Assembly: GCF_900626075.1 (NCBI RefSeq)
Contig: NZ_UYZY01000005.1
Location: 372,001 to 436,000, forward strand
Reading direction: 5' to 3'
Length of the DNA: 64,000 nucleotides
From: Clostridium transplantifaecale
GTDB lineage: Bacteria; Bacillota; Clostridia; Lachnospirales; Lachnospiraceae
Below, in pieces: positions 54,801 to 62,273 of the stretch; position 1 is the stretch's first letter, and each line of letters begins with the position of its first letter. The notes below the pieces were generated by a model. The model did no database searches. It was given only the letters and a program-made list of their open reading frames with translations, and was not told where the DNA came from. Position numbers and translations under genes: made by a program.

Positions 54801-57800
54801 GGAAGAAACACCGGCCAGGTGGACAAAGCTTGATGAAAATAACCGGAAAAAAACATTTGTGGCCGAGTGGGGTTCCGGTGATTCTCCGGAATATCTGGAA
54901 GCAATCCCAAAAGGGTTTTACATCCTCGAGGAAATAAGCGCTCCCGCCGGTTTCATCCGTTCATCTATGGAACTGGAAATAAAAGAAACGGAGGGGCTGC
55001 AGTATTTCCTGCTTCCAAATGATCATACCAAGGCAGAAATATATAAATATGCGGAACTAGATGGAATTAAACATCCTGTTACAAACGATAATCCCGCCGA
55101 ATTTGCCCTGTATGACCACAATGGGGAGTTGTTCGATCGGTGGACGACGGATGACTGTGCTGAATATACAGCTTCTGTTGATACATCAAAATATAAAAAT
55201 ACAGGCCTTTTAAATGCGCTGCGTCTCCGGCTAGGCATAACCCAGGCCGCCGGGATAAGCGGCTTTACTTACAATTACCAGAGGCTCTTTAAAGAATACG
55301 GGACCGCATTTGATGAGCTGTCCTGGGAGGTGGAGCGCACTGCTGTGAGGGATTCTGCATCAGACCGGATATTCAGGACGTCGACCGGTTTTAAGATTGT
55401 TGTGGGGCAGGATTCAATTACATTTCAGGAAGGTATGGGCCGTGACGAGAGGGAGTGTTTTGTAAAGGGGTACCGAAAGAATGAGAATGCCCTTACCGTA
55501 AGCTGGCTGACCCGGAGAACGGCACGCAGGCTGACATCGGAAAACACAGATAAAAACGAGTCCGTGCGTCAGATGTGGGAGACAGATACGGGGAGCCAAA
55601 TCCTGATTTGTTCTGAAAAAAACCTGACTTCGGAGGGGAAATGGGACTACCTTTTCGATTACAAGTTCAATTATAAAAAAATCAGGCCAGCTCAATACCC
55701 CAGCGCAGTAAGCTATGACACTCTGCAGGGTAACCACAGAATGGATTATATTCCGCAGGGACAGTACAGACTGTCAGAGCTGAAGGCACCGGAAGGATTC
55801 GCCGGAGTTTCCGAGCGGATTATCACTATAGAGGAAACTACCGATATACAGCTGTACTCCGTGGAAAACAAACCACGCTGCCTATACATTGAGAAACTTT
55901 CGGAAGATGGGAAGGGGCTGCCCGGAGCTGAACTGGCATTATATTGTCCGGATGACCGGGGAAACTTTTCACAGGCTCCGGAGTATCTTCAGGACACCTG
56001 GATATCAGGGAAAGAGGGATATTATACGGAGGAGGATTATCACGAGGGAAAAATACCGGATGGTTTTAAGGCCGGAGATATGAAGCCGCACCGGATTGAA
56101 TTTCTGGCGGCAGGAACCTATTATCTGGCGGAAATCAAGGCTCCGGAAGGGTTTGAGATGATGGAGCCGCAAAAGGTGGAAATTCCCGGCGATGTGCAGG
56201 ACGGCAGTCCTCTCCGCGTCACGGCCGTGAACCGGATAAAAAAAGGAACGCTTCTCATTGAAAAGGCAGATGCAAAAGACAATGATAAAAAACTTCCAGG
56301 GGCAAAGTTTGAGGTGAACAATAAGAGCACAGGCGAGAGATACTTCCTCGTCACGGATGAAAATGGCCGCGCTGTGCTTTCAGGTCTGGTAACAGGTTTC
56401 CTTCGGGAAGGAAAATGGATTCCGTATGAATTCGCCGTGAGAGAACTGGCGCCTCCCGAACTGTATGCCCTGACGATGGAAACGAAAACATTCAGCTTTG
56501 CGGATTTGGAAAACAGCAAAATCCTTACTTATAAGTGTGAATTCAAAAACGAACCTACCGACATTGTGATTTCGAAAACAGATTTTGAATCGAATGAATT
56601 TGTAAAGGGAGCCAGACTTGCTATCTATCGGGCGGTGGAAGAAGAGGGAACGTTTGTGCCGTCGGGAGAACCTCTTGAGGAGTGGGTTTCAGAGGGAAGG
56701 AAACATCGTGTTACAGGAAAATTGTCGGCCGGAGGGATTTATTTCCTCACAGAGCTTGAAGCGCCCGACGGATATCTAAGGTCATCTCCCATTCTGTTTG
56801 TCCTTTCCGATGACGGCAGGAAGATAAGCAGCATCTGCGATCAGGAACGAATTGTTGATTTTAAGACATCGGAACTGTTTAGTGACGCGGTGGAATCGGT
56901 CTCGGTTCAGGGAAGACGGCCGGTGGGTACGGAACGATGGCTGACCCATCTTGATACGGGAAAAATATACGTTATTCCATCCTATCAGACCGCGCCTCTG
57001 AGCGGAGCGGACGGACTGTTAAACGGCGAGCTGTATGAGGAAAAAGAAATAGTCCGATACACGGACGGGAACAGCCGGATCACGGGACGCCAGATTTTCC
57101 GCATGAATCTGAATACTGAAGGAGAATATCAGCCGAAACTCAGGACCGCCGAAAAGACATTTTTGAAACTGGAGACGGAGAGCAGCGGGCTGATTGAAGA
57201 ATGGGAGGTGGAAAACAGAGAGGGAAGCGGATACCGGCATGTGATTCAAAATCCCGTATATGAAGAAAAGAACGTGATAGAGGTAGCGGGAGAAAATGGA
57301 AAGAACGGTTCATCCGTTCAGCCTGACAGCGTTATAAGATATAGCCTAACCTGTAAAAATACTCAGAAAACAGAAAAGGATATGGAAGTTTCCGTCCTTC
57401 TGGATCCGCAGCTCGAATACATGCCGGCCAATTCAGACCAAAGGTGGAACAGAGAAAAGAACGGAAAACTTACAATGACTTTCGGAAATATGGCTCCCGG
57501 GGAAGAAAAAAGTGTTCTTCTGACTGCGGCGGTGAAATCAGACGCCGAAACGGCAATTTCCTGCAAGGCGGAAATAGGCGGTGTTTTATGCCTGTGGAAA
57601 AATCCGGTTGCAAAAGAGGGCAGTCTGGCGATCGTGAACCGGCTGACAGGAACAGCGTCAGACCAGACGGAGAGGAAAAAATATACATATACCGTCGAAC
57701 TGTATGATGGAAACGGGCAGGTTTTAACTGGCAGTTTCAGTTATGCCGGTGATGATGAAGGAAGAGTAAAAAGCGGTGGTCAAGTTGAATTGAACAGGAA

Positions 57801-59466
57801 TGAAAGTATTGTAATCACGGGTCTTCCCTGGGGAACAATATACAAAGTTCTGCCTTCGGAAAGAGAGGAAAACGGTTCACCCGGCAAAACATTCGGCACG
57901 GAGGGAACCATTGGACGGGATGCTAAGAGCGCAATTTTTGTCTACAGGGAGAATGACGTCTCCGTACGTGAAATATTTAAACGGGGTGACATCTGTCATC
58001 TAATGGAAACCACGGTTTATTCCGATGGAAACCGTCTTGTGACAGGAAAAATTTCGTTTACGTTTGATGAGTCAGCTGCCGTGGGCGGTCTGGACATGAA
58101 GGATCAACCGGTCCGGGTGCTGATTTCAAAAACGGATTTAACGGGAGGGACAGAACTTTTAGGAGCGGAATTCTGTCTGCGGGACGAAGGCGGAACCATT
58201 TTAGACAAATGGATATCCGACGGCAAACCTCATGAGACGGATGCTCCGCTGAGACCGGGAGAAAAATATTGTCTTTCGGAAGTAAAACCGCCTGACGGTT
58301 ATGCGGCGGCGGAAGATATCTGCTTCACGGTTCCGGAAGACGGAGCGGAGACGACGGTCATAGTAAGTGACAGGCCAACGAGAATTCTGATTTCCAAGAT
58401 CAGTGCGGAGGCAGAAATGAATCAGCCGGAAATAAATCTGGCTGGAGCCGAGCTGGAAATGATAGACAGTGAAGGAAACAGGGTTGAAAAATGGATTACA
58501 GACGGTACTGCCCATATTCTGGAGGGAAAGCTCATAGCTGGAAAAACCTATACTTTGAGGGAACTTTCTGCTCCACCCGGATACCGTATTGCGGAACCTG
58601 TCAGTTTTACTGTGTCGGAGGATGGCAGCGCCGACATCGTAATCATGGAGGATGAACCAACCAGACTCATGGTAGAGAAAATCGGCTGCGAAGCAGACGG
58701 AAAAACGGAAACGGGCAGACTTGCCGGGGCCCTGATTCGGATCGAGGATAAGAATGGACGGGAAGTATACCGCTTCCTGACCAGGGAAGATGCCGCCCAT
58801 GAAATCACCGGGATATTAAAGAGCGGGGAGACTTACACGGCTATTGAGGAGGAACCGCCCTACGGATATGAGTATGCGGAACCCGTGACTTTTACAGTTC
58901 AGGATAAGGATGAAGTGGTATGGATAAAGCTCATTGACCGAAAGAAAGCCGAACCGCCCCATGATAAAGAGAATGGGAAAACTTTTCCGGAGACAGTGGT
59001 CCGTAAGTACGACGGCATTACTTTAAAAGGATTGGCCGGCGCGGTGTTTGCCGTTTACCGCAATGACGGAAGTTTTCTGTTTTCTGTGTGTACGGGGGAA
59101 GATGGCAGGGCTGAAATTAAGATAGATGAACCGGGAACGTACACGCTGGTGGAGACAAAAGCGCCTTCGGGATACAGTCCATCGGAGGAGGAATATTCGT
59201 TTACGGTGACGGGACATGAAAAGGGCAGGAAAGAACTGCCAGTCGCGAATTATCCGGTAACGGAAACAGCCGGTGTTATTACGGTACATTATGACAGGAA
59301 TCTTAAAGGAGACGGAAACATTTTCCTTAAGAAAAAACGGCTCTTTCCGCTGCCGATAGCCGGAGACGGCCCAGGAGGAGCGGGTGATTTGATATTAGGG
59401 ATTATTCTTTTCGGGTCAGTAATAATATTGTGGATGCGGAGAAGAAAAAAGAACAGACCATACTGA
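45859..59466 (+). CDS. Giant surface adhesin: thioester-like head, SpaA/VaFE repeats, LPIAG anchor
   Basis: 4,535 residues from the ATG at 45859, just after AAGAGGGGG. Signal peptide with cleavage near AFA-A. Residues about 75-400 look like a thioester adhesin domain: Cys102 in RYIYCINLH and Gln250 in RAQAIFCYIW are candidate bond partners. Prealbumin-type SpaA/Cna-B modules are recognisable near residues 420, 900, 2170, 2860, 2950, 3055, 3300, 3340, 3460, 3570, 4085, 4175, 4270 and 4380, with Lys near the start (LISKTD) and Glu in ExxAPxGY, able to form isopeptide bonds. Residues about 3810-3900 resemble DUF11. Residues 784-831 are a Ser/Glu/Ala repeat. The end has L-P-I-A-G (4498-4502), a hydrophobic helix and RRRKK, a sorting-signal layout with an unusual motif. 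No sortase gene lies in the window. Confidence 0.88.
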   Translation: MGNRMGKGKTGRRVTALLLSAALFLSSISVSDLHPAFAAAGQDISWTREALDAAAAKGYIPTGLAYRTSTSAIKPEFGFMGEKQYLHGSGKYSEFANRYIYCINLHKDNGGKLLYDSQAFHSGTYNIDKLPAGIIKGASNEQRKFNFLMIVYAASYQAKQEVKTLEPPNANVGVDILTVCSPIIQNAADNAVFTGDWTADFAWFKNAIYPLTLASVGPVNTMGDAATYRRLTSADIPQWTREKGCVNRAQAIFCYIWTAAKLSSHVELNNGKDTWKFKAVLEEDGLYHVRIPFDGENQYITEYLRVIRAECYGDWNKQEDAACLHFISPTGQTPSEGSIARLTYADSDGMIARNLSDAKLYEFKFYTTGKWETGFNNVQSYFSAIMDQELEIYLVTGDASGSSADIEVKRYEHEESWNADYNVRLIKYDSETGKPLEGARFDILEAFDDSQLDQTALDMQDGAGADVSAGSLNSTFWGDDSIEANYSGDTGLLETDALLYNWANEGQSQFERWDDPTEDPCIDDSDVTDSTGRLTYQDGTGTSTGEAAHSDVRNYIYHKGYCDGHPAPVIQYEEPQDEGNNEAEGDGGEDTEAYNQQLHDEAWAAWYAEVETCTELTAEGGFFHAIEPEIAREAMEADRDRFYEDFISLTYDYSARELESRKGYILHGLHEDDVEIEWRTVTSSQYKDFVKNGISHLEETGDVDSGIRPSETPPEAELITVQGDDGFPEAEKEEAGKRLEDGMKFLFIDEESGYTSALFSEVKEKVYSKGSPSDADMAAPEQTASPSEAATLQEAASPSEAATLQEAASPLEAGSPQEAASPSEAATPSEALRKGITLTGFMAGQIINRNAGIGAYALWADRGNSIRNSISFEGSQAGTVEQGESDTVDWTFILYDHRTEGEVHIGKQDLDLNKGKNDAYDSYGDTQGDSTLEGAVYGLFAAVDIEHPDGKTGVVFKRDELVAVASTDKNGEASFPAITEAPGTRFNFNTGAVEKPEAAGPENLYTSRTKADAIRANERFEGHSGNGHSLTLQESTDGDGTGYRKLTSNQGVDGTGDGEAGYRIQNNEENNGNCWIGRPLLISREGGSYYIMELARSEGYELSRYGADADVTNREADAAGNSPSAEGTVHVSELEMNRKGGYNQFSAFSKDAANGYDIAVTGLRNGAKFYTVKTEIVVNPNGTHTELVPVREPVYGTPGNQVIIDGKAVEASVGDIVALPNGGSAAVKRISDAPRLLTGIRPGNAFQVEPPEIIGEEKTAVEAEFIQKVNEGLKKAGYKIPEEGSPWIKAALNGSSEKSWCEAVNDCLKRYRVFNAFLLEDVVEENGEFYGILRYTYLQAGRALPALYDETGKSVWIRKKMLYQTDGKQVDGYLYFNYPSGSYDITEKNEAGFVTAATIRQQSPEKSTAVWGEDLADIKLKDDLGKQYWVYAEDEQAYDNRGNLVYNTRYESEEAAPGYEEKVTETLLAGNYDEDTTLYTIHVAPELIPADGRLDFRIRYDEEFVDGGNTSYPDYVQRNAIVSAFPVKTLHDTYIENVLLTYPGQTRIYQDAGTRKRPIPVFERIIRQKVRIVKDIGTAQDGTYAHNTNAGTGHQDSFTAGPGGMEANADKLPNFRFKIYLKSNLERLYRNGGGEVSWMDRNGNEVNVEAYKASYPETEPFGSVQKLYTRVPHKTGSLTTGSISNNTWEEAVTVNRTLYPFDDEGRIGENQNTGYTRLLETVTRTMEDGAGKTRQVEGYNYDKFFEAIRTANHDKWDRNEDDSTSFKPPAFIRGLIFGTNGGEKEYPVFRNNSATENQANTSKEAGENAKRSDSVRQFAINWYLDEEVKKLTEDIGQGETQASGGGESYQDEVYDRALYAAILKAENYLSPFFAYDLDEIYAVAWDSEADGGSDGDRTTLSADTLYETAGYYYGVSKYLPYGTYVTVEQQPFSAELGDFYNKHYKTDQPKEIILPALYEEGKIEGAAEAYHRDYQFSSEDTPEELQKKYYIRVNEEWKENHTDDLRNYVIRAHNNDGDFEIYKYGLAAGRLTGRITYPGGSFDYQGFSVNQEEFNPYKDVYKTENTASVYRSNEKVGTYYRYASVSERAGTADNVLYQSGAAADDNNLSGFYFKDGVKTITGALTGYDGIYYAALVPWTVTEPADAVTDKTDDFTGYADGKYRNTFYASKLRIEKLDSESGETILHDGALFSIYSAEREDGEHSSGRVKFYETDTVITGSREFLAAMGADRITPIARPSLPWQVPYNGKYYGTVPAGTPICRESEQIIMADQTGEKTGQFRAFTTTKDRGTENGSQNVGYLETPEPLGAGCYVLCEIKAPAGYVRSRPVAVELYSNEIAYYLNGSGDNRVVAAVYEENVTRTQDNGEENTNPDSTKPNGNKARDKGDKGATARIYLNNTPIRLEVAKIKPDEDMVSYELKGRLEGSITELKGRYGLENVELACNASGKYLSYGWKKGFLDSLKKKQEAGESIEILYEDGVFTGNARLFKVPETADDVNRYLPGAVMTMYNAVEVKRNGDREDYRFDGVNVERDRYGNVSNIYVQKGFAGTGLRFVLDKTKADSDGLNDYGNYTCDDQENDRGAGTWTYKTVEREDTDILFYDLGGLDVLRKENGVLYGFDKEGRKIRAKNNSSLFALKNGTPFLEIICPDYEALRYNAKDRVFDRVPEGTVLYHLDAERNRDSQVEPYTGMAYVVEGKTGKILVWPVKISKDQYGNVTAREKITTGRIATMEADTEREWTVGTLKEGRFKKTVNPILNEHGQPVYYRRTDETYQKGSPVYDRDGDYIRYRYDDKLKQFNDNAWRINRIPDLTDIGSDPEEPADDRPLYHRQGESCIIENTWTTGEAAPNDPFQSGMTEGQVDVLKRVPAGLYIMEELSAPEGYVKSMPVGVTVEDKTEIQTAVITDRPIGGYLEKADAPADFRVKVRDCDKALDEAEMRTEGKASYSYGSVKGARLALFRAKRVATSDLDKHPSGYYLEKTEETPARWTKLDENNRKKTFVAEWGSGDSPEYLEAIPKGFYILEEISAPAGFIRSSMELEIKETEGLQYFLLPNDHTKAEIYKYAELDGIKHPVTNDNPAEFALYDHNGELFDRWTTDDCAEYTASVDTSKYKNTGLLNALRLRLGITQAAGISGFTYNYQRLFKEYGTAFDELSWEVERTAVRDSASDRIFRTSTGFKIVVGQDSITFQEGMGRDERECFVKGYRKNENALTVSWLTRRTARRLTSENTDKNESVRQMWETDTGSQILICSEKNLTSEGKWDYLFDYKFNYKKIRPAQYPSAVSYDTLQGNHRMDYIPQGQYRLSELKAPEGFAGVSERIITIEETTDIQLYSVENKPRCLYIEKLSEDGKGLPGAELALYCPDDRGNFSQAPEYLQDTWISGKEGYYTEEDYHEGKIPDGFKAGDMKPHRIEFLAAGTYYLAEIKAPEGFEMMEPQKVEIPGDVQDGSPLRVTAVNRIKKGTLLIEKADAKDNDKKLPGAKFEVNNKSTGERYFLVTDENGRAVLSGLVTGFLREGKWIPYEFAVRELAPPELYALTMETKTFSFADLENSKILTYKCEFKNEPTDIVISKTDFESNEFVKGARLAIYRAVEEEGTFVPSGEPLEEWVSEGRKHRVTGKLSAGGIYFLTELEAPDGYLRSSPILFVLSDDGRKISSICDQERIVDFKTSELFSDAVESVSVQGRRPVGTERWLTHLDTGKIYVIPSYQTAPLSGADGLLNGELYEEKEIVRYTDGNSRITGRQIFRMNLNTEGEYQPKLRTAEKTFLKLETESSGLIEEWEVENREGSGYRHVIQNPVYEEKNVIEVAGENGKNGSSVQPDSVIRYSLTCKNTQKTEKDMEVSVLLDPQLEYMPANSDQRWNREKNGKLTMTFGNMAPGEEKSVLLTAAVKSDAETAISCKAEIGGVLCLWKNPVAKEGSLAIVNRLTGTASDQTERKKYTYTVELYDGNGQVLTGSFSYAGDDEGRVKSGGQVELNRNESIVITGLPWGTIYKVLPSEREENGSPGKTFGTEGTIGRDAKSAIFVYRENDVSVREIFKRGDICHLMETTVYSDGNRLVTGKISFTFDESAAVGGLDMKDQPVRVLISKTDLTGGTELLGAEFCLRDEGGTILDKWISDGKPHETDAPLRPGEKYCLSEVKPPDGYAAAEDICFTVPEDGAETTVIVSDRPTRILISKISAEAEMNQPEINLAGAELEMIDSEGNRVEKWITDGTAHILEGKLIAGKTYTLRELSAPPGYRIAEPVSFTVSEDGSADIVIMEDEPTRLMVEKIGCEADGKTETGRLAGALIRIEDKNGREVYRFLTREDAAHEITGILKSGETYTAIEEEPPYGYEYAEPVTFTVQDKDEVVWIKLIDRKKAEPPHDKENGKTFPETVVRKYDGITLKGLAGAVFAVYRNDGSFLFSVCTGEDGRAEIKIDEPGTYTLVETKAPSGYSPSEEEYSFTVTGHEKGRKELPVANYPVTETAGVITVHYDRNLKGDGNIFLKKKRLFPLPIAGDGPGGAGDLILGIILFGSVIILWMRRRKKNRPY
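48208..48351 (+). repeat. Four 36-bp coding repeats in the giant adhesin
   Basis: Units at 48208, 48244, 48280 and 48316 encode 12-residue ASPSEAATLQEA-type repeats; the first two are identical. The segment is a flexible stalk between modules and could vary in copy number without breaking the frame. Confidence 0.9.
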
Positions 59467-59487
59467 AAGAACAGGAGGGCAGACAGT

Positions 59488-60360
59488 ATGAAAGAGGTCA
59501 TTGGAAAAAAGATTGTATTTGCAACAGCGGCCGGTCTGTTTGTTATGGCGGGGAGTATCCCCGCCATGGCGGCAGAGATTAAAAAAGTGAAGATAAAACT
59601 GGTGGCGGAGACCTTTGATGAGGCAGGAAAACCGGAGGTGGATTTTTTGACAGACAGCGATGAGTATGAAATCGTTGGCTTTGAAGAGAGGCAGGATCAT
59701 GTCTACGAAGTGGAACTGGCGGCAGAGGACGGCAAAGGCTTTGGAAGGATGGAGCAGAAAGATATCAGACTTACGGGAATTAAAGCCTCTTGCAGCAGGG
59801 CCGTCAGGAAAGGCGGAAAAGAGGCGCTGGAACTGACGATTAAGGCAGAGGGGCTCGACGATGTCATCGGTGAGATCGGCGGAGCCGGTTTCAGGAATGG
59901 ATCGGCTGTATGGAAAAAGGCGGATAATGCCTGCGCTTACGCAGTAATGCTTTTCAGAAATTCAAAGCGGGTGGGGTATACCCACAGAACGCAGGGAAAC
60001 AGTTATAATTTTTCACCGCTCATGAGAGAAAAAGGCATTTATCACTATAAGGTTTATCCCCTCTCTGTTAATGATAAGAAGGGAATTCCGGTTGAATCGG
60101 AGTGGTATTCGGTAGATGAGAGCGAGGCTGAAAAATACCGGAAGGAGTATGAGGAGGTGAAAATAAAATTTCCCGGCTGGGAGCAGGATGAAACCGGCTG
60201 GCGTTACTGGCAGAAGGACGGAATTTTTCCGCAGGAGAGCTGGCTTTTTCTGGATGAAGAATGGTATTATTTTGATTCCTGCGGGTATATGGTTACAGAC
60301 CGTTTGATACCGCGTAACGGCAGGGAATATTACCTGGGTGAAGACGGAACGGCACGGTAA
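59488..60360 (+). CDS. Secreted protein with C-terminal cell-wall-binding repeats
   Basis: 290 residues with a signal peptide (AMA-AE cleavage). The middle (about 130-210) resembles a fibronectin-type fold: AVWKKADNACAYAVMLFRNS followed by YNFSPLM. The last 65 residues are aromatic wall-binding repeats (WRYWQKDG, WLFLDEEWYYFDSCGYMV). It follows the giant adhesin after 21 bases, with AGGAGGG ahead of the ATG, so it is co-transcribed and may be a wall-bound partner of the adhesin. Function not known. Confidence 0.8.
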   Translation: MKEVIGKKIVFATAAGLFVMAGSIPAMAAEIKKVKIKLVAETFDEAGKPEVDFLTDSDEYEIVGFEERQDHVYEVELAAEDGKGFGRMEQKDIRLTGIKASCSRAVRKGGKEALELTIKAEGLDDVIGEIGGAGFRNGSAVWKKADNACAYAVMLFRNSKRVGYTHRTQGNSYNFSPLMREKGIYHYKVYPLSVNDKKGIPVESEWYSVDESEAEKYRKEYEEVKIKFPGWEQDETGWRYWQKDGIFPQESWLFLDEEWYYFDSCGYMVTDRLIPRNGREYYLGEDGTAR

Positions 60361-60489
60361 AGCCGGTCGGGCCTGTAATGCCTGAATAATTATGGCCGGC
60401 AACAGCTCCATGCGATTTTGTGCAGACAGTAATAAGAGAGGGTAATAAGTGCAATTATTAAAATTATATAAATAAAATAAAAAAAGTGA

Positions 60490-60518
60490 TTGAACATACA
60501 AGAGATCTGTGATACCAT
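60490..60518 (+). promoter_or_regulatory. Possible promoter of the glycine riboswitch transcript
   Basis: TTGAAC and TACCAT, 17-base spacer, about 80 bases before the aptamer. The -10 box is poor. The flanking stretch 60361-60489 is AT-rich and shows nothing else. Confidence 0.35.
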
Positions 60519-60596
60519 GTAAAGCACAAATATATATCCTATCAGTTCCGTCCTGCATCTGGGCAGGCAACGGGAGCTTCCGTCTACAGAAGCGGT

Positions 60597-60698
60597 AGGG
60601 TACTCTGGAGAGTCTCCATTTTGAGGAGCGCCGAAGGTGTAAGACAGATTCAAGTCCATGGTATCTGTTGATCTCTCAGGCAAAAGGACAGGGCATAC
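60597..60698 (+). ncRNA. Glycine riboswitch, single aptamer
   Basis: The conserved core is plain: ACTCTGGAGAG (60602-60612), GCGCCGAAGG (60628-60637) and ATCTCTCAGGCAAAAGGACA (60671-60690). This is the glycine-binding class. The sequence before it (60540-60596) forms hairpins but does not show a second complete aptamer. It stands ahead of an AGCS symporter gene and probably turns it up or down with glycine level. Confidence 0.93.
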
Positions 60699-60700
60699 AT

Positions 60701-60780
60701 AAAAAGCAATGGGATAAGTCCCGTTGTATGCAAATGTTCTACTCTTTGGAGAGCTGGTATTTATCAGCTCTTATTTTATT
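60701..60780 (+). promoter_or_regulatory. Expression platform of the glycine riboswitch
   Basis: After the aptamer come GCATAC...GTATGC around an AATGGGA/TCCCGTT helix and a terminator-like hairpin GAGCTG/CAGCTC (60751-60770) with TTATTTTATT. TACTCTTTGGAGAG at 60740-60753 copies part of the aptamer core and could compete with it for pairing. Confidence 0.6.
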
Positions 60781-60827
60781 GCCGCAAAACGGCAGCGCAA
60801 TTAAAAACATAGAGGAGGATAACAAAA

Positions 60828-62183
60828 ATGGACGCATTATTAGCATTGGTAACAAAAGGTAACGATTTTCTCTGGAGTTTTCTCCTGATCGTATTGTTAT
60901 GCGGTACGGGTGTGTACTACACAATCAGGCTGAAATTTATTCAGGTTAGGAAATTCGGTGAGGGATGCAGGCAGGTATTCGGCCACATCAGGCTGAATGG
61001 AGAAAAGCATGAAAAGGGTGAGATGAGTCCGTTCCAGTCTATCGCAACGGCGATCGCAGCGCAGGTTGGTACCGGAAACCTGGCAGGTGCGGCAACAGCC
61101 CTGATCGGCGGCGGCCCGGGAGCGATTTTCTGGATGTGGGTCAGCGCTTTCTTCGGAATGGCTACCATTTATGCAGAGGCCGTGCTTGCGCAGACCTATA
61201 AAACAGAAGTAAACGGAGAGGTGACAGGAGGGCCAGTTTACTATATCAAGGCGGCCTTCAAGGGAACGTTCGGAAAGGTGCTTGCCACTTTATTCGCAAT
61301 TTTTATCATTCTGGCTCTGGGATTTATGGGCAATATGGTTCAGTCCAACTCTATCGGGGCTGCGTTCGTGGAAGTGTTCCACGTATTTAACCTGAACATT
61401 CCTCCGGTAGCCGTAGGTATCGTGGTTGCAGCATTCGCAGCATTTATTTTCCTTGGAGGAACACAGAGACTGGCAGCGGTAGTTGAAAAGATTGTTCCGA
61501 TTATGGCAGGTGTTTATATTGTGGGAAGCGTTATCCTGATTGCAATGAACTTTTCACAGATTCCGGAAGCATTCAGAGTGATTTTTGTGGGAGCTTTTGA
61601 TCCTAAGGCAGTGCTCGGTGCTGGCGCAGGTATCGCAGTAAAAGAAGCGATCCGTTTCGGTGTGGCAAGAGGATTATTCTCCAACGAGGCCGGTATGGGT
61701 TCCACACCTCATGCCCATGCAAGAGCAAAAGCGGAAACACCTCATCAGCAGGGACTTTGTGCTATGATCAGTGTGTTTGTTGATACCTTCATTATCTTGA
61801 ACCTGACCGTATTTTCCGTGCTTACAACAGGCGCAATGAGTTCCGGTAAGGACGGCACGGCTCTGACACAGGCTGCATTTATGGAGGGATTTGGTACATT
61901 CGGTATCATATTCGTGGCAGTCTGCCTGCTGTTCTTTGCATTCTCAACGATTCTGGGCTGGCATTTCTTTGGTCTTATTAATGCCAAGTACCTGTTCGGC
62001 AACAATGCCGCCAAGGTATATTCGGTGATTGTTGTTATTTGTATTATAATCGGTTCGACACTGAAACTGGAACTTGTATGGTCACTGGCAGACTTCTTTA
62101 ACGGTCTTATGGTAATTCCGAATATTATGGCGCTGCTGGCGCTCAGCGGAGTTGTTATAAAGGCAGGACAGAAGCTGAAATAA
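60828..62183 (+). CDS. AGCS-family sodium:alanine/glycine symporter
   Basis: 451 residues with about eleven helices. The family signatures are clear: FQSIATAIAAQVGTGNLAGA with the sodium/substrate site, GGPGAIFWMW, and FSNEAGMGSTPHAHA in the middle. It moves glycine or alanine with sodium. The glycine riboswitch ahead of it supports glycine as substrate. GAGGAGG is ahead of the ATG. Single-gene unit with a terminator. Confidence 0.94.
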   Translation: MDALLALVTKGNDFLWSFLLIVLLCGTGVYYTIRLKFIQVRKFGEGCRQVFGHIRLNGEKHEKGEMSPFQSIATAIAAQVGTGNLAGAATALIGGGPGAIFWMWVSAFFGMATIYAEAVLAQTYKTEVNGEVTGGPVYYIKAAFKGTFGKVLATLFAIFIILALGFMGNMVQSNSIGAAFVEVFHVFNLNIPPVAVGIVVAAFAAFIFLGGTQRLAAVVEKIVPIMAGVYIVGSVILIAMNFSQIPEAFRVIFVGAFDPKAVLGAGAGIAVKEAIRFGVARGLFSNEAGMGSTPHAHARAKAETPHQQGLCAMISVFVDTFIILNLTVFSVLTTGAMSSGKDGTALTQAAFMEGFGTFGIIFVAVCLLFFAFSTILGWHFFGLINAKYLFGNNAAKVYSVIVVICIIIGSTLKLELVWSLADFFNGLMVIPNIMALLALSGVVIKAGQKLK

Positions 62184-62194
62184 AAAATTATAAT

Positions 62195-62243
62195 ACAGCC
62201 GTGGAAAGCAGCAGAAAATTCTGCCGTTATCCACGGCTGTTTC
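62195..62243. terminator. Bidirectional terminator between the symporter and DUF3870 genes
   Basis: ACAGCCGTGG/CCACGGCTGT with an inner GCAGAA/TTCTGC helix; T-rich on both strands. Confidence 0.8.
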
Positions 62244-62273
62244 ATAGCTCTATTTTAGGTTTGATACCCCGGT

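Noticed and set aside
60540..60596. First aptamer of a tandem glycine riboswitch
   Set aside because: Hairpins are present but the GGAGAG and CTCAGGCAAAAGGAC-type core of an aptamer is missing.
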